A stretch of 64,000 bases of DNA from assembly GCA_036245525.1 (NCBI GenBank), contig BTPG01000001.1, positions 218,068,930-218,132,929 of the forward strand. Direction: 5' to 3'. This stretch comes from Semisulcospira habei. Its lineage: Eukaryota > Mollusca > Gastropoda > Semisulcospiridae. Both the position numbers and the translations under genes were made by a program. Below the pieces are notes generated by a model. That model searched no databases. It worked only from the letters and a program-made list of their open reading frames with translations, and was not told the DNA's origin. Below are positions 22,528-33,955 of the stretch, one piece after another (position 1 is the stretch's first letter; each line of letters begins with the position of its first letter).

Positions 22528-22798
22528 AGAGTTGTTGATGTTATGTTATTTAACGTGGTAGGATTACTTAACTAGCCGATCGTCTGCCTAGCACGTGGTG
22601 TAATTTTTTAAGCTGACAAGCTCATTCAGCCGCTCAGTGTTAGCTAGCGGGTTTCTGGGAAATCCTGTCTGTGTGAGAAAATAGTTTTTCTCATAAATCG
22701 GCTCTGGTGCATGGGGCGGATATTGATTTGGTTTGTGTGGATCGTGCGGCGATTTTCAAAAAGGTTTTGTTTTAAGTGTAAACTCGGCCATTGTAATA
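22528..22798. other. Unannotated
   Basis: I see no supported feature. Confidence 0.4.
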
Positions 22799-22812
22799 AA
22801 GGCATCGGTCGA

Positions 22813-23202
22813 TTGATTGTATTGATTGATTGTACATTGCTTAACGTCCCGACAGCAACAAGGCTTTCTCAGGACGTGCCTGCACTGATTGGGAAAAAAA
22901 AACTAAACAGAACATTGAATGTATGTCGCCAGCCGGTCAAATACATTAAATAAACCTAACACATGGGGCCTAAATAAAGCTAAGACCATTTAGCAACACA
23001 CATCCAATATCAAGAGCTACAGGCAGTGCAGACAGTAGGGAGAGTTTTAAAAAGGCAAATACAGGTGAATGGACAAAGGGTAGACAGAAACACATGCCCC
23101 AGAATAGAGAAAAACCCACCCTGTGGGGCTGACCAGGGTGACCCTGGGAACTAAAAAATACCTAACCCCACCCAAGTCCCCCAGGGCAGACCCGGGTGGG
23201 GG
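22813..23202 (-). mobile_element. SINE-like unit, copy with 14-bp TSD
   Basis: A 390-bp unit with both family ends is flanked by AAGGCATCGGTCGA at 22799-22812 and 23203-23216. The tail end carries four ATTG-type repeats. This is the cleanest complete copy. Confidence 0.92.
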
Positions 23203-23372
23203 AAGGCATCGGTCGAGTCTGATATGTAGCGCATGGGGTAGAATTAATTTAGTTTTTGTATGGACTATAAGCGGTGATGTTCTAAAAGGCTTTGTTTTAG
23301 CTGTGAACTCCATCATTGTAATAAGGGTGGTTTTATGTTGTACTTTCCTCTCTCTCTACTGTAGCCAAGGAG

Positions 23373-23645
23373 TGAGTGAGTGAGTGAGTATAGATTGCTT
23401 TACGTCCCACAAGCGACAAAGGCCTTCTCAGGACGTGCCTGCGCTAAATGAAGAAAAGAACTGCAAGAAGCGCAGACAGGAGGGAGAATTTCAAAAGAAA
23501 AATACAGATGAATGGACCAGAAAGACAGAAATACAAACCCCCAAAAGAGAAGAACCCACCTTGCAGGGGTTAGACAAAGTGACCCTAGGAACTAAAAAGT
23601 AGACAACCCCACCAAGGTCCCCTAGGGCAGACCCGGTGGGGGACC
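23373..23645 (-). mobile_element. Diverged SINE-like subfamily copy with 12-bp TSD
   Basis: This 273-bp relative lacks the middle of the unit but keeps the AGGACGTGCCTGC block and the GGGCAGACCCGG end. The tail is GAGT repeats rather than ATTG. Flanks are GTAGCCAAGGAG (23361-23372) and GTAGTCAAGGAG (23646-23657). Confidence 0.8.
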
Positions 23646-23689
23646 GTAGTCAAGGAGAAACCCCAGCACTAACATAAGAAATCTCTTGA

Positions 23690-24400
23690 ACTGGTGCTCT
23701 TAGCATGGACACATGCATTAGTGCAACCAGCCTGCAAGAAAGGAGACCATAGTGCACTGTCCAACTACCGCCCCATCTCACTTACTTCCATTTGCGGAAA
23801 GATGATAAAGCCCATAGTCCACTCTGCCATCACTGACCATCTGGACCAGAGCAACGTCCAGGCCGATGACCAGCATGGCTTCCACAAGAAAAGAGAATGC
23901 ACAGATGGATACCGTCCTACTGGAATACGAAAAGGCATCGGACAAGGTGCCCCACCAAGTGTCTCCTCACCAAGCTTGACCACTACGGCATCCCCTCAGT
24001 GGATCAGGAATTATCTCTCCCACTGATTACTGAGGGACACAAGTCCAGTACAGGCTGGGTGACCTGGTGTACCTCAGGCGCCCGTCCTCAGCCTAACTCT
24101 CTTCCTTGGGTACATCAATGACATTGGCAACAATACTAAATCCAACATTCATCTGTTAGGTGACAGCCACACTTAACCGTCACATCCACAGCACCACTGA
24201 CCAACAGATACTACAAGAAGACCTGAGAAAACTGGAGGAGTGGGAGAACAAGTGGCAACAATGTCGACAAACGTCATCAGCTGACAGTGACATTACTGAC
24301 AAGGAAGAGGAAGCTATCTGATACCACCTGCACCCTTCATAATCAATTAAAACTAAATACCTAGGTGTGGAGCTCACAAAGAAATTAACTGTACAAATTA
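23690..24400 (+). pseudogene. LINE reverse transcriptase fragment
   Basis: The first frame carries LSNYRPISLTSICGKMI and DDQHGFHKK (RT fingers, near 23755-23890). Later shifted frames carry a KVPHQ block, LTKLDHYGIPS, and a ...LGVELTKKLT block close to 24360-24390. The order fits a Jockey/CR1-type RT. There are several frameshifts and losses, including the PQG/FADD region, which is partly recognisable near 24070-24170. No ends were found. Confidence 0.75.
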
Positions 24401-24558
24401 CCTTTATTATTATTATTATTTATTATTAACTGATTGGCCAGCTGATTAAAAATTACAGGTACGGCAATGGTTCTAGGAGGTAGGCATTTAACCCCCTGCG
24501 ATTTTTAGATACTGACTAATCAGTGTCAGAAAATGGAGTGACTGAACGACAATATGTA

Positions 24559-25276
24559 CAGTGGAGTCCAGTTAACACGAACTCGCTTTACATGAATTTC
24601 CGGTCAACACGAACCGTTTTTGCGTTCCCAGCCGACGGCCTTCTTGTTCTGTATTAAAATTTCACTGATAACACGAAATGCTTAACACGAAATTTCGCTT
24701 TACACAAAGCTGGTTTTGGTTCCCAACCAGGGCAATTTCACTATTATTCACCTGTTTAACACGAACACAGATTCCATTCACCGAAAACCAATTCACGTGT
24801 CGCTCTCGCGGTGTAGTACACGACAGATCAGAGCGAACTCTAGTCTGTGATTGGCTGAATAGCCTTCGGCTGTTGTAATCCGTCTTCTCATTGGCTAGTG
24901 TTTCTGAACTGTATTCATGTTGTTTACATCATTCCTGTACCAACACAACCCTTTTATCGATGCGGGATTGTACTTCAGCCTGTGTTGGTTTTACCTCATG
25001 GATTGTAACTTACTATGAATTTTACCCGATGGATTTTACATTAAATACGCGAGCTGAACATGTTTGCTTGTGTTTTCCTAGCGAGCTGAAGGTATGCATA
25101 TATAAAGTACGATAATGTGCACTTTTAACCTCGTACTCATTCACGAACACATCTCTTACACACTTTCTCCTTGAGGGCCGTGATCAATTTTGAGGCCATA
25201 CTGGTTAACACGAAATATGTTTAACACGAAGTGATTTTCCGTGTCCCCAGAAATTCGTGTTCAGCGGACTCCACTG
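24559..25276 (+). mobile_element. pogo/Tigger-like MITE (copy 1), TA-flanked
   Basis: A 718-bp element starts CAGTGGAGTCC and ends GGACTCCACTG, with TA on each side (24557-24558, 25277-25278). The ends carry many AACACGAA motifs (AACACGAACTCGC, AACACGAAGTGA). It has no transposase. A reversed complete copy lies at 31441-32241, and two half-copies at 52901-53687 and 54151-54508. Confidence 0.88.
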
Positions 25277-25693
25277 TATTGGGCGGCCTATTGTTTGAAG
25301 TGATCAGTGGTGGCATCATTTATGATGTCTGTGTGCATTTGGCCACTGGTAACGTTTACAAAGGTGATGTTTACAATTACAGAACTAGTGGCTACGTACG
25401 CATATTAGTTCTGTTATTATTATCAGGTGTGGCCTCATCGCTAAGTTTTGTTGCCCCTGTGCATAAGGCCAACAGTACTTTTCACAGAACTGATGGCTAC
25501 ATGTGCAGTGTGATTAACTGTATGAGATGTGTAGATGGGCAGCTAAAATACAGGCAGTCAATAAAAACCACTTTCTTAACCTGAAGTCTCTATATAGGTT
25601 TTACAGTCCACTAATGCCTATCAGTATACATTTGTGTATGTCTTTTGTGGATGTTCTGTGGTTGTGTGTGTGTGTATGTGGGTGGGTTTGGGA

Positions 25694-26480
25694 GCGGGCG
25701 GTATGGCACCTAGTACTATGTATGTGTATGTTGTGTGTGTACAAAACCTACATTACAAACAAAAATAAATAATAAATATAAATAAATAAAATAAAGTAAG
25801 CCAAAGAGACCTGTGAGTGGGACATATGAATGCTAAGTAAAGGATAGATTATGAACATGCACAGATGTGCGTTGTCTTTTGATGGGTGTTCTGTTGTTTT
25901 GTGTGTGTGTGTTTGGGGTGGGGTATGGTTGTGAGGATGATGATGAATCTTTTATTTAGGATAAAGCTATAGTATTAGGCAACTCAATGCCCGTCTTACA
26001 AGCTGTCCTGTAAACAAAACAGAAAATGACAGGAAAACAAACACAGCATACAATTCACAAAACAAAAATCATGGAAAAAAATTAACGAACACAATAGGTG
26101 ATTAAAAATAAAAGAAGGCATTGGATAATTTATAACTGCCACTGATGCAAAAAGCAAGGGAAATAAATTAGTGCATAGCATTAATATTATACTCATCTAA
26201 GACAGTGTCATAGAATCAGCAGCGAGTAGGTGGTATGGCACCTATTACCATATGTACATGCATTATGTTCTCATCTTGTATGCTGATGTACAAACCTACA
26301 CCATAAACAAACAGAAAGAAATAAATGAATAAGAAATTAAAATAATAAATAAACAAATAAATAAATAAAATAAGTCTGAGATACCTGGGACATATGAATA
26401 TGCATTCTAAGGGTAGATTGCATTCTAAGGGTAGATTATGAATATGCATTCTAATTCTAAGGGTAGATTATGAATATGCA
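25694..26480. repeat. Diverged direct duplication of an AT-rich segment
   Basis: 25694-25870 and 26224-26480 share a series of blocks: GGTATGGCACCTA, ACAAAACCTAC/ACAAACCTAC, AAATAAATAAATAAAAT, GGACATATGAAT and GGTAGATTATGAA. The second copy has extra short repeats of GGGTAGATT. Between and after them is AT-rich sequence with no gene. Confidence 0.6.
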
Positions 26481-26957
26481 CAGATGTATGCATATTGAAA
26501 AATTTCTTCCTCCCCTCTCCTTGGAGATCTCCATCATACCACTAGCAATCGTGTGCATCAAGGAATTCCTTCCACCCATAATTAAAAGGATAAAAAAAAT
26601 TAAAAGTGCATACATAAATGAATCAATAATATGTATGTAAATAAATAAAACATGTAATATAATGGAGCGGGCTACTATCTGTATTGTGTCTCATGCAGTA
26701 CTGATAAAGCTTAAAGGGGCACAACTGAACTTTTAAAATGTTTCAGTTCACAAAAAGCTTTTACTGGGCTTCAGTATACATACCCACTTAGACAGTGACC
26801 ACCCTATTGTGCCACCAAATGCTTTCTTTTGTCCGTTCAAAGCGAAAAGAGGCCCACCGGAATCTTGTGTCAGGACACCGTGAAAAGTTTGCTTCTGATA
26901 GGCTGACATCATAACTATTCTATACGACCATAGGTCATCTGTATAATTATAACCAAT

Positions 26958-26977
26958 CAGAGACAAGATGGCGGATA
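26958..26977 (+). promoter_or_regulatory. CCAAT and YY1-like start-site context
   Basis: AACCAATCAG (26951-26960) lies just upstream of CAAGATGGCGG (26964-26974), a YY1-type element that often overlaps the initiator codon of animal genes. This supports a real transcription and translation start at the adjacent ATG. Confidence 0.4.
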
Positions 26978-27531
26978 AACCAGCGAAGAAAAAAAGAAAG
27001 TATCATCGACTCGCACCGACAGTGACGGACTCGGAATTGAAGAGAAGAAAGAGGAAGATTGGTTGGTCGTACATTGCTTCACGTCCCGACAGCAACAAGA
27101 CTTTCTCAGGACGTGCCTGCACTGCTTGTGAAAAAAAAACTTAACAGAATATTGAATGTATGTTGCCAGCCGGTCTAATACGCTAAATAAACCTAATCTG
27201 ACCATTTTCATTTAGCAACACACATCCAATATCAAGAGCTACGGGCAGCGCAGACAGTAGGGAGAGTTTAAAAAAGGAAAATACAGATAAATGGACCAAG
27301 GGTAGACAGAAACACATGCCCCAGAATTTGGGGCTGACCAGGGTGACCCTGGGAACTAAAAAGTAGTTAACCCAACCCAAGTCACCCAGGGCAAACCCGG
27401 CTGGGGGCAAAAAAGAGGAAGAGAGACAAGATACCCCTAAGTAGAATTGACATAGTACAAGGGAATATATGGACATGTGGCAACACGTAAAGCAAGAGCT
27501 TGGCTTGACCGCCCAACCGGAATTTGTCACT
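26968..27531 (+). pseudogene. Probable first coding exon split by a SINE-like insertion
   Basis: From the ATG at 26968 the frame reads MADKPAKKKRKYHRLAPTV, then basic residues up to 27058. The same codon resumes after the SINE copy and its TSD at 27422-27424, giving an Arg-Asp-Lys run and IPLSRIDI. One base later the frame shifts into EYMDMWQHVKQELGLT (to about 27530). A basic stretch followed by a 'xYxxWxxxKxxLGL' helix is a pattern I have seen at the N-terminus of DNA-binding-like proteins in molluscs, but I cannot name the gene. A GT donor (AAGTAATC) lies near 27555. The SINE and frameshift indicate a pseudogene, or a disrupted allele. Confidence 0.5.
27059..27411 (-). mobile_element. SINE-like unit, copy with 11-bp TSD
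   Basis: A 353-bp unit with both family ends (ATTGGTTGGTCGTACATTG; GGGCAAACCCGGCTGGGGG) is flanked by AAAGAGGAAGA at 27048-27058 and 27412-27422. It interrupts the coding sequence described above. Confidence 0.9.
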
Positions 27532-27559
27532 TTCTTCCTGCTCTGTGAAACAGCAAGTA

Positions 27560-28004
27560 ATCTACGGTCTTTGTCGATCTTCCTATAGTTCCACGAGCAC
27601 TAGTGATTTTCAGAATTCATGATCTTCAGTAGAATTTATCTCTTACTGATTTCGCAAGATTTTAAACCTGTTTTATCATATAGTTACGAGCTAGTTATCA
27701 AATTTTATGCTGCAAGGATCTGAAAACTATGGTGTGTGTCAAAGTTGCACATCGCTGGTCGTGACACGTTTTTGTCTGTGCGGGCTCTCATTCACAGAGG
27801 TAGTGTTTCTGCTGTGCAATGGTGCATTTGTCGTTTCCAATGATGCTTTTAGTTATGTAGACTTCGATGTGTGAGATGTGAAATTGACTGCAGTGCAGAA
27901 AGTGGGTTCTGTTTTGTGTTTTCGAGGGATAATGGATCAAAGGTCTAACTAGGTAACATGGACGCTCGCTCAGTTGCTTTGCGCAGAGAGTCGAACAAGA
28001 CACG
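27560..28004. other. Unannotated
   Basis: No supported feature. It follows the split exon and might be intron. Confidence 0.35.
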
Positions 28005-28372
28005 CCCTCGGTGGAGTGCATGATGCAGCACGATCGTTACTAGTAAATACTAGCAGGTCAAGCGGAACCTGCTTTGTGATTTTTACAGCATAGCGAGTAT
28101 GGAACTGGAAGGTTTATTTTACATTCTCGCGGAAAATTACATCAACGGGATGCCGGAGAACATCAGTACACGTGTACACTGACACGTGTGTACACCACAC
28201 CGATGACCTCGTGACCTGCAGTATTGCGATACACTGACAGTCGGTCGGGTTCTGCGGCCTTGTGACGTAGACTCATAAATATGCATATATCAATTCAAAA
28301 CCAGGCAGATGCAGACGATAAATCCGTGACTCGGGTACAAAAACAATACACCCTGCAAATGAATTTTGATTT
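28005..28372 (+). repeat. Left arm of a ~350-bp inverted pair
   Basis: This segment matches the complement of 34313-34662. Shared blocks in order include AGCAGGTCAAGC, GACAGCATAGCGA-type, AGTACACGTGTACACTGACA and ACACCCTGCAAATGAATTT. Between the arms lies about 5.9 kb with the hAT-like element, a MITE and a foldback. Confidence 0.7.
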
Positions 28373-29610
28373 AGATGTAGACGGTTCAGAGATGGATTTC
28401 AGAATGCCTTGTGCCAGACCAGACGGATATGACCGTGCTTGACCAGTTAAAAATCCCATCTCCACTAATCAAAAAGAGCACACCTACACTTAGAGCCAGT
28501 AGGCTGTAAAAGTAACAGATGAATGACATGCATGTTGTGTCTGGACAAAAAGTCTTCAGAATGTTGAAGATGGTCGGTAGACACAATGCAAAACATGCAT
28601 GAAGCGAGTTTGCTTGCAATATGCTTTCCTCCCACAAAAAACCGAGTTCTATGGGAAAGCCTGCTTTCAAGACCAGGAAAAATAACGTACATGACGTTGA
28701 TAAGATGTACTTTGAAGTTCAAACCTAAAATAATCTCTGTCTTACTCTTACTTCAGGACAAAAGTAAACCTGCATCAACCGTGCGCGTCTGATTGACTAC
28801 AGTCGAAGTCATCTCGTTCAACGCCATTTTGAAACTAGTGAATATACGACATTAAAACATCTTACTTTTAAAATTATTTTATCGTAAACATGTTTGCATG
28901 TCTACTTGCTCATGATTTTAACTTGACCACTAAAATAAACGTGTAACTTGTATGTTTGAAATTGTCAATGTTATGCACAAAAAATGTCTTGCGCCTTATC
29001 GCCGTGTACAAGGACTGGTTCCCCCTCAGTGCACAAATAGCGCTTGGAAAACACTTCTAAAAAAATGTCTCCATTCTCAGGACAAATATTGTTGTTATGC
29101 ATACACCATATTGCATTAGCACGTTCATTTCATACTTGCAAACCAATGTTACTCTTTTGACAAACTGCTTACCTCTGCAGAAATTGTGTAATCTGCTAGA
29201 CTATAATGCACAGTGTGATCCTCATGATCGCATGCACCCTGAAAGATCATCATGAACCCCTGCATTTTAACACTGTAACATTTCCTGAAAAGACTGTGAA
29301 GATAAGGGTCTAAAAGATGTACAGTTCTGCACAAGCCCATGAAGATATCTCAGATTGCAGGGGCTCATGAGAATCTGAAAATCAATCAACATATCTCAGT
29401 GTGTAAAAAGATACACTCTTTTTGAATTAGTGCTCATGACTGGGAGTTCATGTGGAAGTGCTAATTTCATCATCGTCTGGTCATGTGGGCTTCCTAGCAA
29501 GATTTGGCCCCACCAAAACACGTGCAGTTAAGTAACACAAGGCACTGTATGTGAGACACAGTGTAACACAAGACAGTGTATGTCATACACTGTAACACAA
29601 GACATAATAT
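28373..29610. other. Unannotated stretch between inverted repeat and hAT-like element
   Basis: I see no protein or RNA that I can support. Open frames at 28386-28722 are short and mutually overlapping. Confidence 0.4.
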
Positions 29611-29852
29611 CAGTGTTTCCCAAAACGCACATGTGTGCGTCAGAGACGCACAAAAACTGAAAAAGGACGCATGAAAAAAAAAATGGTGCGTCACAAGGGA
29701 CGCAACGGTTTTTTTTTACTGCCGTTATGTGTCCTGGCACCTCTGAGCTATAGTGTGCCAGACGAGCCGAGTAAGCGCGGTGATCTTCCCTACCCACTGA
29801 CCGTGCTGACATGCATGCGCAGCCTTTTTGTTTGCTTCCGAAAAGCTGAAAC

Positions 29853-31010
29853 ATGTCGCTCGACACATGGCTACGGAAAACAATAACCCGCAGAAATGCG
29901 GAAGACGATGCAATCTTTGAACTTGAAAGCCAAACTCCGACATCATCGGCCCCGAAGGCGGATGGGAAGAAAGACAAACAAACCCGACCGAGAGACACGG
30001 AACCGGAGCAAGAGGAATCGACCAAAGCTGACTCAACTGGCACTGGTGAATCAGCTGCGAAGAAACGTCACATTAACGACTCGTGGCTGCATGACTTCCC
30101 GTGGTTAAACTTTGAAGATGGAAAAATGTTCTGCAAGGTTTGCACAGAGGCGGCAGAGGGCCGCAAGCAGTCCAAGTCGGGAAACAAATTTGTTGAAGGC
30201 GCTTCGAATTTTCAAAGGTGAGTTTTTCAATTTTCGAAGAAGAAGAAGAGTGCAGTCCAAGTGTCAGTGATTGTGATTTTGTACTGTCTTGATGTTTAGT
30301 CCTTTTAGTTTTAGTTACACATTGACAAACAAGTTCATTTGAGTGGAAGCTTTTTAGTATCTACCCCCACCCCCCTCCCGTCTCTCTCAACTCTCTCTCT
30401 CTCCCTCCCTCCCTCTCTCTCTCTCTGTCTAAAGTAAAGTGTTGGGGTTTTATTCTTCAGAACTGCTCTCACTCGCCACTTGGGTAGTGATTGCCACAAA
30501 GCATCATGCACCATGATCCAGCAGCGGAAGGCAATGGCATGCTATCAAGAGAAGCAACTTCAACAAGAAATGTCTACGATGAGCAGCGACTCTATGACTG
30601 CGCAGATGTCCACTGCAGTGATGATGGCACTAGAAGACATTCCTGACAGAAAGTTTCCTGCTCTCCTGAAACTTCAGGTGATTTTCCATTTGCATAAAAT
30701 TAAGTTTGTATTTGTTTTGTTAAAATACTTGGCAAAGAAACTAGCAATGTTAGTAATAATGCATCTGTTCTCTCACATTCTGAATGTGGTGTAAAACTGA
30801 AAGTTATTTGCTTTCATTCATTTTATTTTTATCAATACAGTGAATTTACGTGTTCTGTTATGTCTGCAGAAAAAGAATGGGGCGGAATTTGCTTTAATTT
30901 ATTTTATTTTTACCCATGCAGTGAATTTTGTATTCTGTTATGTGTTGCAGAAAAAGAATGGGGTGGAATCTCTTCAAGATGAAAAGAAGTGGTACAGAAG
31001 GAATAAATGA
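29853..31010 (+). CDS. Zinc-finger protein, ZNF862/TTF-type N-terminus, three predicted exons
   Basis: Exon 1 is 29853 to about 30216 (ATG, MSLDTWLRK), then donor CAAAG/GTGAGT. Exon 2 starts 30461 after a polypyrimidine tract and TTCTTCAG and ends 30677 at CAG/GTGATT. Exon 3 is 30951-31010 after TTGCAG and ends in TGA. The phases agree: the codon AG+A gives Arg at the first junction, and the second junction falls between codons. The product is about 214 residues. The finger has HDFPWLNF, MFCKVC and TRHLGSDCHK, i.e. C-x2-C...H-x-H-type as in TTF/BED-like domains of ZNF862-like proteins, which derive from hAT transposases. It lies within hAT-like ends, so it may be a transposon-encoded DNA-binding fragment rather than a host gene. 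The splice sites are prediction only. Confidence 0.65.
30805..30965 (+). repeat. Tandem duplication of the intron 2 acceptor region
   Basis: Two successive copies of about 81 bp each contain TGTTCTGTTATG or TATTCTGTTATG, a CAG acceptor and the exon-3 start AAAAAGAATGGGG. The first acceptor ends at 30869, the second at 30950. Only the second is followed by the complete exon 3. Confidence 0.75.
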
Positions 31011-31234
31011 GTCATCGACTTAGTCCCCTCTAACACTAACTGCTTTTACAGAGACAATTTGTCAGTACATGCAGGTGATGTGTGTAAATTGTCGTATGAC
31101 CGTTTCATGTTTGTTCTATGGTCATTTTATGTGATTTTAAGGTTCCTCTAGTCAATGATGGATTCCTTTGTAACATTTATCAGAACAGTATTCCTTTTGT
31201 TGTGTTGCTTGTTTTATGGCTATTCATAATTTTC

Positions 31235-31240
31235 AATAAA
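31235..31240 (+). terminator. Polyadenylation signal AATAAA
   Basis: AATAAA lies 225 bp after the exon-3 stop codon and before the hAT-like right end, so it could end the gene's transcript. It is followed by TG/T-rich sequence near 31255-31290. Confidence 0.5.
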
Positions 31241-31440
31241 GTTGCATTGAAAACTAAGCTTTGTTTGACTTTGAGGCGTATTTGTGTGTCCGTGATGTTG
31301 GTAATCAAAATCAAGGTAAATGTAGGAATTGTAAGGGTACTCTCAAATTTTGTAAGGGGACTCTTGAAATTTTGCACCAGAGAGTCCCAAGGACTCTCTG
31401 AAAAAAAAGCTCTGGGAAACACTGAATATAATGTGACATA

Positions 31441-32241
31441 CAGTGGAGTCCGCTTAACACGAATTTCTGGGGACACGGAAAATCACTTCGTGTTAACCGT
31501 ATTTCGTGTTAACCAATATGGCCTCAAAATTGATCACGGCCCTCACACACACATGCACGCACAAATGCATGCACACACACACACACACACAGAGAGTTTG
31601 ATCACCTAACTCGCCACTGCATGTATAGTTTACAGTCAGAGATGCCGTGTAAGACGTGTGCGTGAATGAGTACCAGGTTAAAAGTGCACATTATCGTACT
31701 TTCTATGCATACCTTCAGCTCGCTAGGAAAACACAAGGAAACGTGTACAGCTCGAGTATTTAATGTAAATCCATCAGGTAAAATCCATACTAAGTTACAA
31801 TCCTCAGGTAAAAGCAACACAGGCTGAAGTACAATCCCGCATCGGTAAAAGGGTTGTGTTGGTACACGAATGATACAACATGAATACAGTACAGAAATGC
31901 TAGCCAATGAGAAGACAGATTACAACAGCCGAAGGCTATTCTGCCAATCACAGACTAGAGTTCGCTCTAATCTGTCATGTGTACTTCCACAGCGCGAGAG
32001 CGACACGTGAATTGGTTTTCTGTGAATGGAATCAGTGTTCGTGTTAAACAGGTGAATAATAAAATACTAATAGTGAAATTGCTCTGGTTGGGAACCGAAA
32101 CCAGCTTCGTGTAAAGCGAAATTTCGTGTTATCAGTGAAATTTTAATACAGAATAAGAAGGCCGTCGGCCGGGAATGCAAAAACGGTTCATGTTAACCGG
32201 AATTTCATGTAAAGCGAGTTCGTGTTAACTGGACTCTACTG
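31441..32241 (-). mobile_element. pogo/Tigger-like MITE (copy 2), reversed, TA-flanked
   Basis: This 801-bp copy starts CAGTGGAGTCC next to TA (31439-31440) and ends GGACTCTACTG before TA. It is the reverse of copy 1 and includes CA-rich patches near 31548-31590. It abuts the hAT-like element by 16 bp. Confidence 0.88.
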
Positions 32242-33094
32242 TATAATGTCCTAAAAAAAATATTGTGGCCGTGCATGTACTTCAGCCTCCACAGCCTTCA
32301 GGCCTCCACATTACCAAAAAGGATGACTTATAGGCAGTTTAACTCATTCGAGACAGGGTCGCATCCAGATACGCTACAGCCGCGTTTTAAACTGATGCAC
32401 TGCAGTGCAATGTCTATAGATAAATAATCAGTTCACTTTGCAAAATGTTGTCTCTATGGGTCCCGCTGACTGGCGTGTTTCTGTAACTTGTTCGTCTGCT
32501 GAGGATTTTTATAAAATAACAAATAGTTATTGGACAATATTGTACATAATCTATACTTACGAATACGATATACCCTCTTCCTTAAAATTTTGAATGATTT
32601 ACGTAATGACACACTTTGCAGACTTATATACGTTTTCATACCCCTTACGCAATACGGGTTCACATCCTTTCAGCAGACCTTTGTTACGTGATCTGAGAGT
32701 TTCTAACGTCAAATTATAACCCAATTGCGCGTAGAAGAAAACCGGCGAAAGAAAATCAGGTTTCAGCCACAATAGACGAATAGTACATTCCTTCGGTTTG
32801 TTTGTTGTCGACGATACGTGTTTTTATCGAATTTCGTCCACAAAGATATTTGTACTGTCGCAATTTACTAACGTGGTTTTACTTACTGGACATCAAAATT
32901 ATGTGGAAAGTTGAGGGTGTCGAAGGAGGCCGCCATTTTAGAATTAAGTCAAGGGACGTTATTCCGGAATTTTAGCAACGACGTTTCACGAAAACGGTCA
33001 ACTCACCCATATATAATGCCATCTCGTCCAAGGTTCAACTCGCAGTTTAAGTCTAAATCAACTTGGCGAAAACAACAAGTCAAATCGCCGGTCC

Positions 33095-33096
<2 letters not shown>
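32242..33096. other. Unannotated
   Basis: No supported feature. Moderately AT-rich, with no repeats matched elsewhere in the window. Confidence 0.4.

Positions 33097-33169
<73 letters not shown>
33097..33169. repeat. (GT)n microsatellite
   Basis: About 36 uninterrupted GT repeats. Confidence 0.98.
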
Positions 33170-33172
<3 letters not shown>

Positions 33173-33225
33173 AAGTCCCATTTCGACCAGTGATCAAAGA
33201 CATACTAAATACAGAATCCAGAGTA

Positions 33226-33955
33226 ATAAGGCTGAGTTGGTATACCTCACCCTGTACCTATAGGTTAAACGCACCCGTGGCGCCATTACTGCGATTTTTA
33301 CATCTGTCCACTCGCTCGGACTGGTCCTGTGCACCAGAACTGCATGCGCAGGTAGGCTTCTGCACTTGTAGTGTGGTCTCGTACGTTCCCGTGAAAGATT
33401 GTGATAGCAGTCGAAAAACGGTTCATTTCTGGTTTTAGCGTTACTCCCCTTGAGCATAAAATGTTGGAGGGCGTACGTCCCTACTGGAAAAAGATAGGTC
33501 TCTGAGGGTTGTTCATTCTCCTCAGAACTTGTGTATTCCTGAATCAAAACCATTGTAGTGCACTCATCTCTCGTACGGCTACTGCCACGACAGTGTTTTC
33601 TGCCGCAAAGAGACGCAGATGTCGCAAAATCACCACCACTGAGGAAAAACAAAACTATTTTTCAAATCTGCCAAATCATGTGATGTTTCGTGGTGCTAGC
33701 ATAAGGATGCATTATTGCCAGACTGCATATGGGAAAAGGTTTATTCTTTATTCATCTTATTTTGCAGCAATCAAACGTTACATGATTCTTTCCCCGAGAT
33801 TGCTCATTACAGGTGCAGAGAGCACACACTCTAAACTGATCTGGTGCACAGGACCAGGCCTGAGTGACCTGTCAGGTGTGAAAATAGTAACAATGGCACC
33901 GCTGGTGCATGTCACCTAGGCAGAGGGTGAGGTATACCAACTCGATCAGCAGTAA
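33226..33955. repeat. Foldback (inverted repeat with ~480-bp interior)
   Basis: 33226-33350 and 33835-33955 are diverged complements. The shared blocks are GAGTTGGTATACCTCACCCT, GGCGCCATTACT/GGTGCCATTGTTACT and GGTCCTGTGCACCAGA. AATAAGG borders both ends (33225 side, 33956 side). No coding capacity. Confidence 0.7.

Larger units (their letters stand above)
29611..31424 (+). mobile_element. hAT-like element carrying a small spliced zinc-finger gene
   Basis: The stretch starts CAGTGTTTCCC (29611-29621) and ends GGGAAACACTG (31414-31424), an 11-bp perfect inverted pair of hAT type. The flanks (CATAATAT and AATATAAT) are not a clean 8-bp duplication. Subterminal repeats follow the 5' end (GCGTC/GACGC, five or more) and precede the 3' end (GGGACTCT or similar, three copies). 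Inside is a three-exon gene on the plus strand with a polyadenylation signal. The catalytic hAT core is absent. Confidence 0.7.

Noticed and set aside
29528..30043. 171-codon minus-strand frame
   Set aside because: It is the shadow of the zinc-finger gene's first exon, which has start context and splice sites on the plus strand.
33097..33169. Coding frame of repeated Cys-Val across the GT run
   Set aside because: It is a microsatellite translated in frame.
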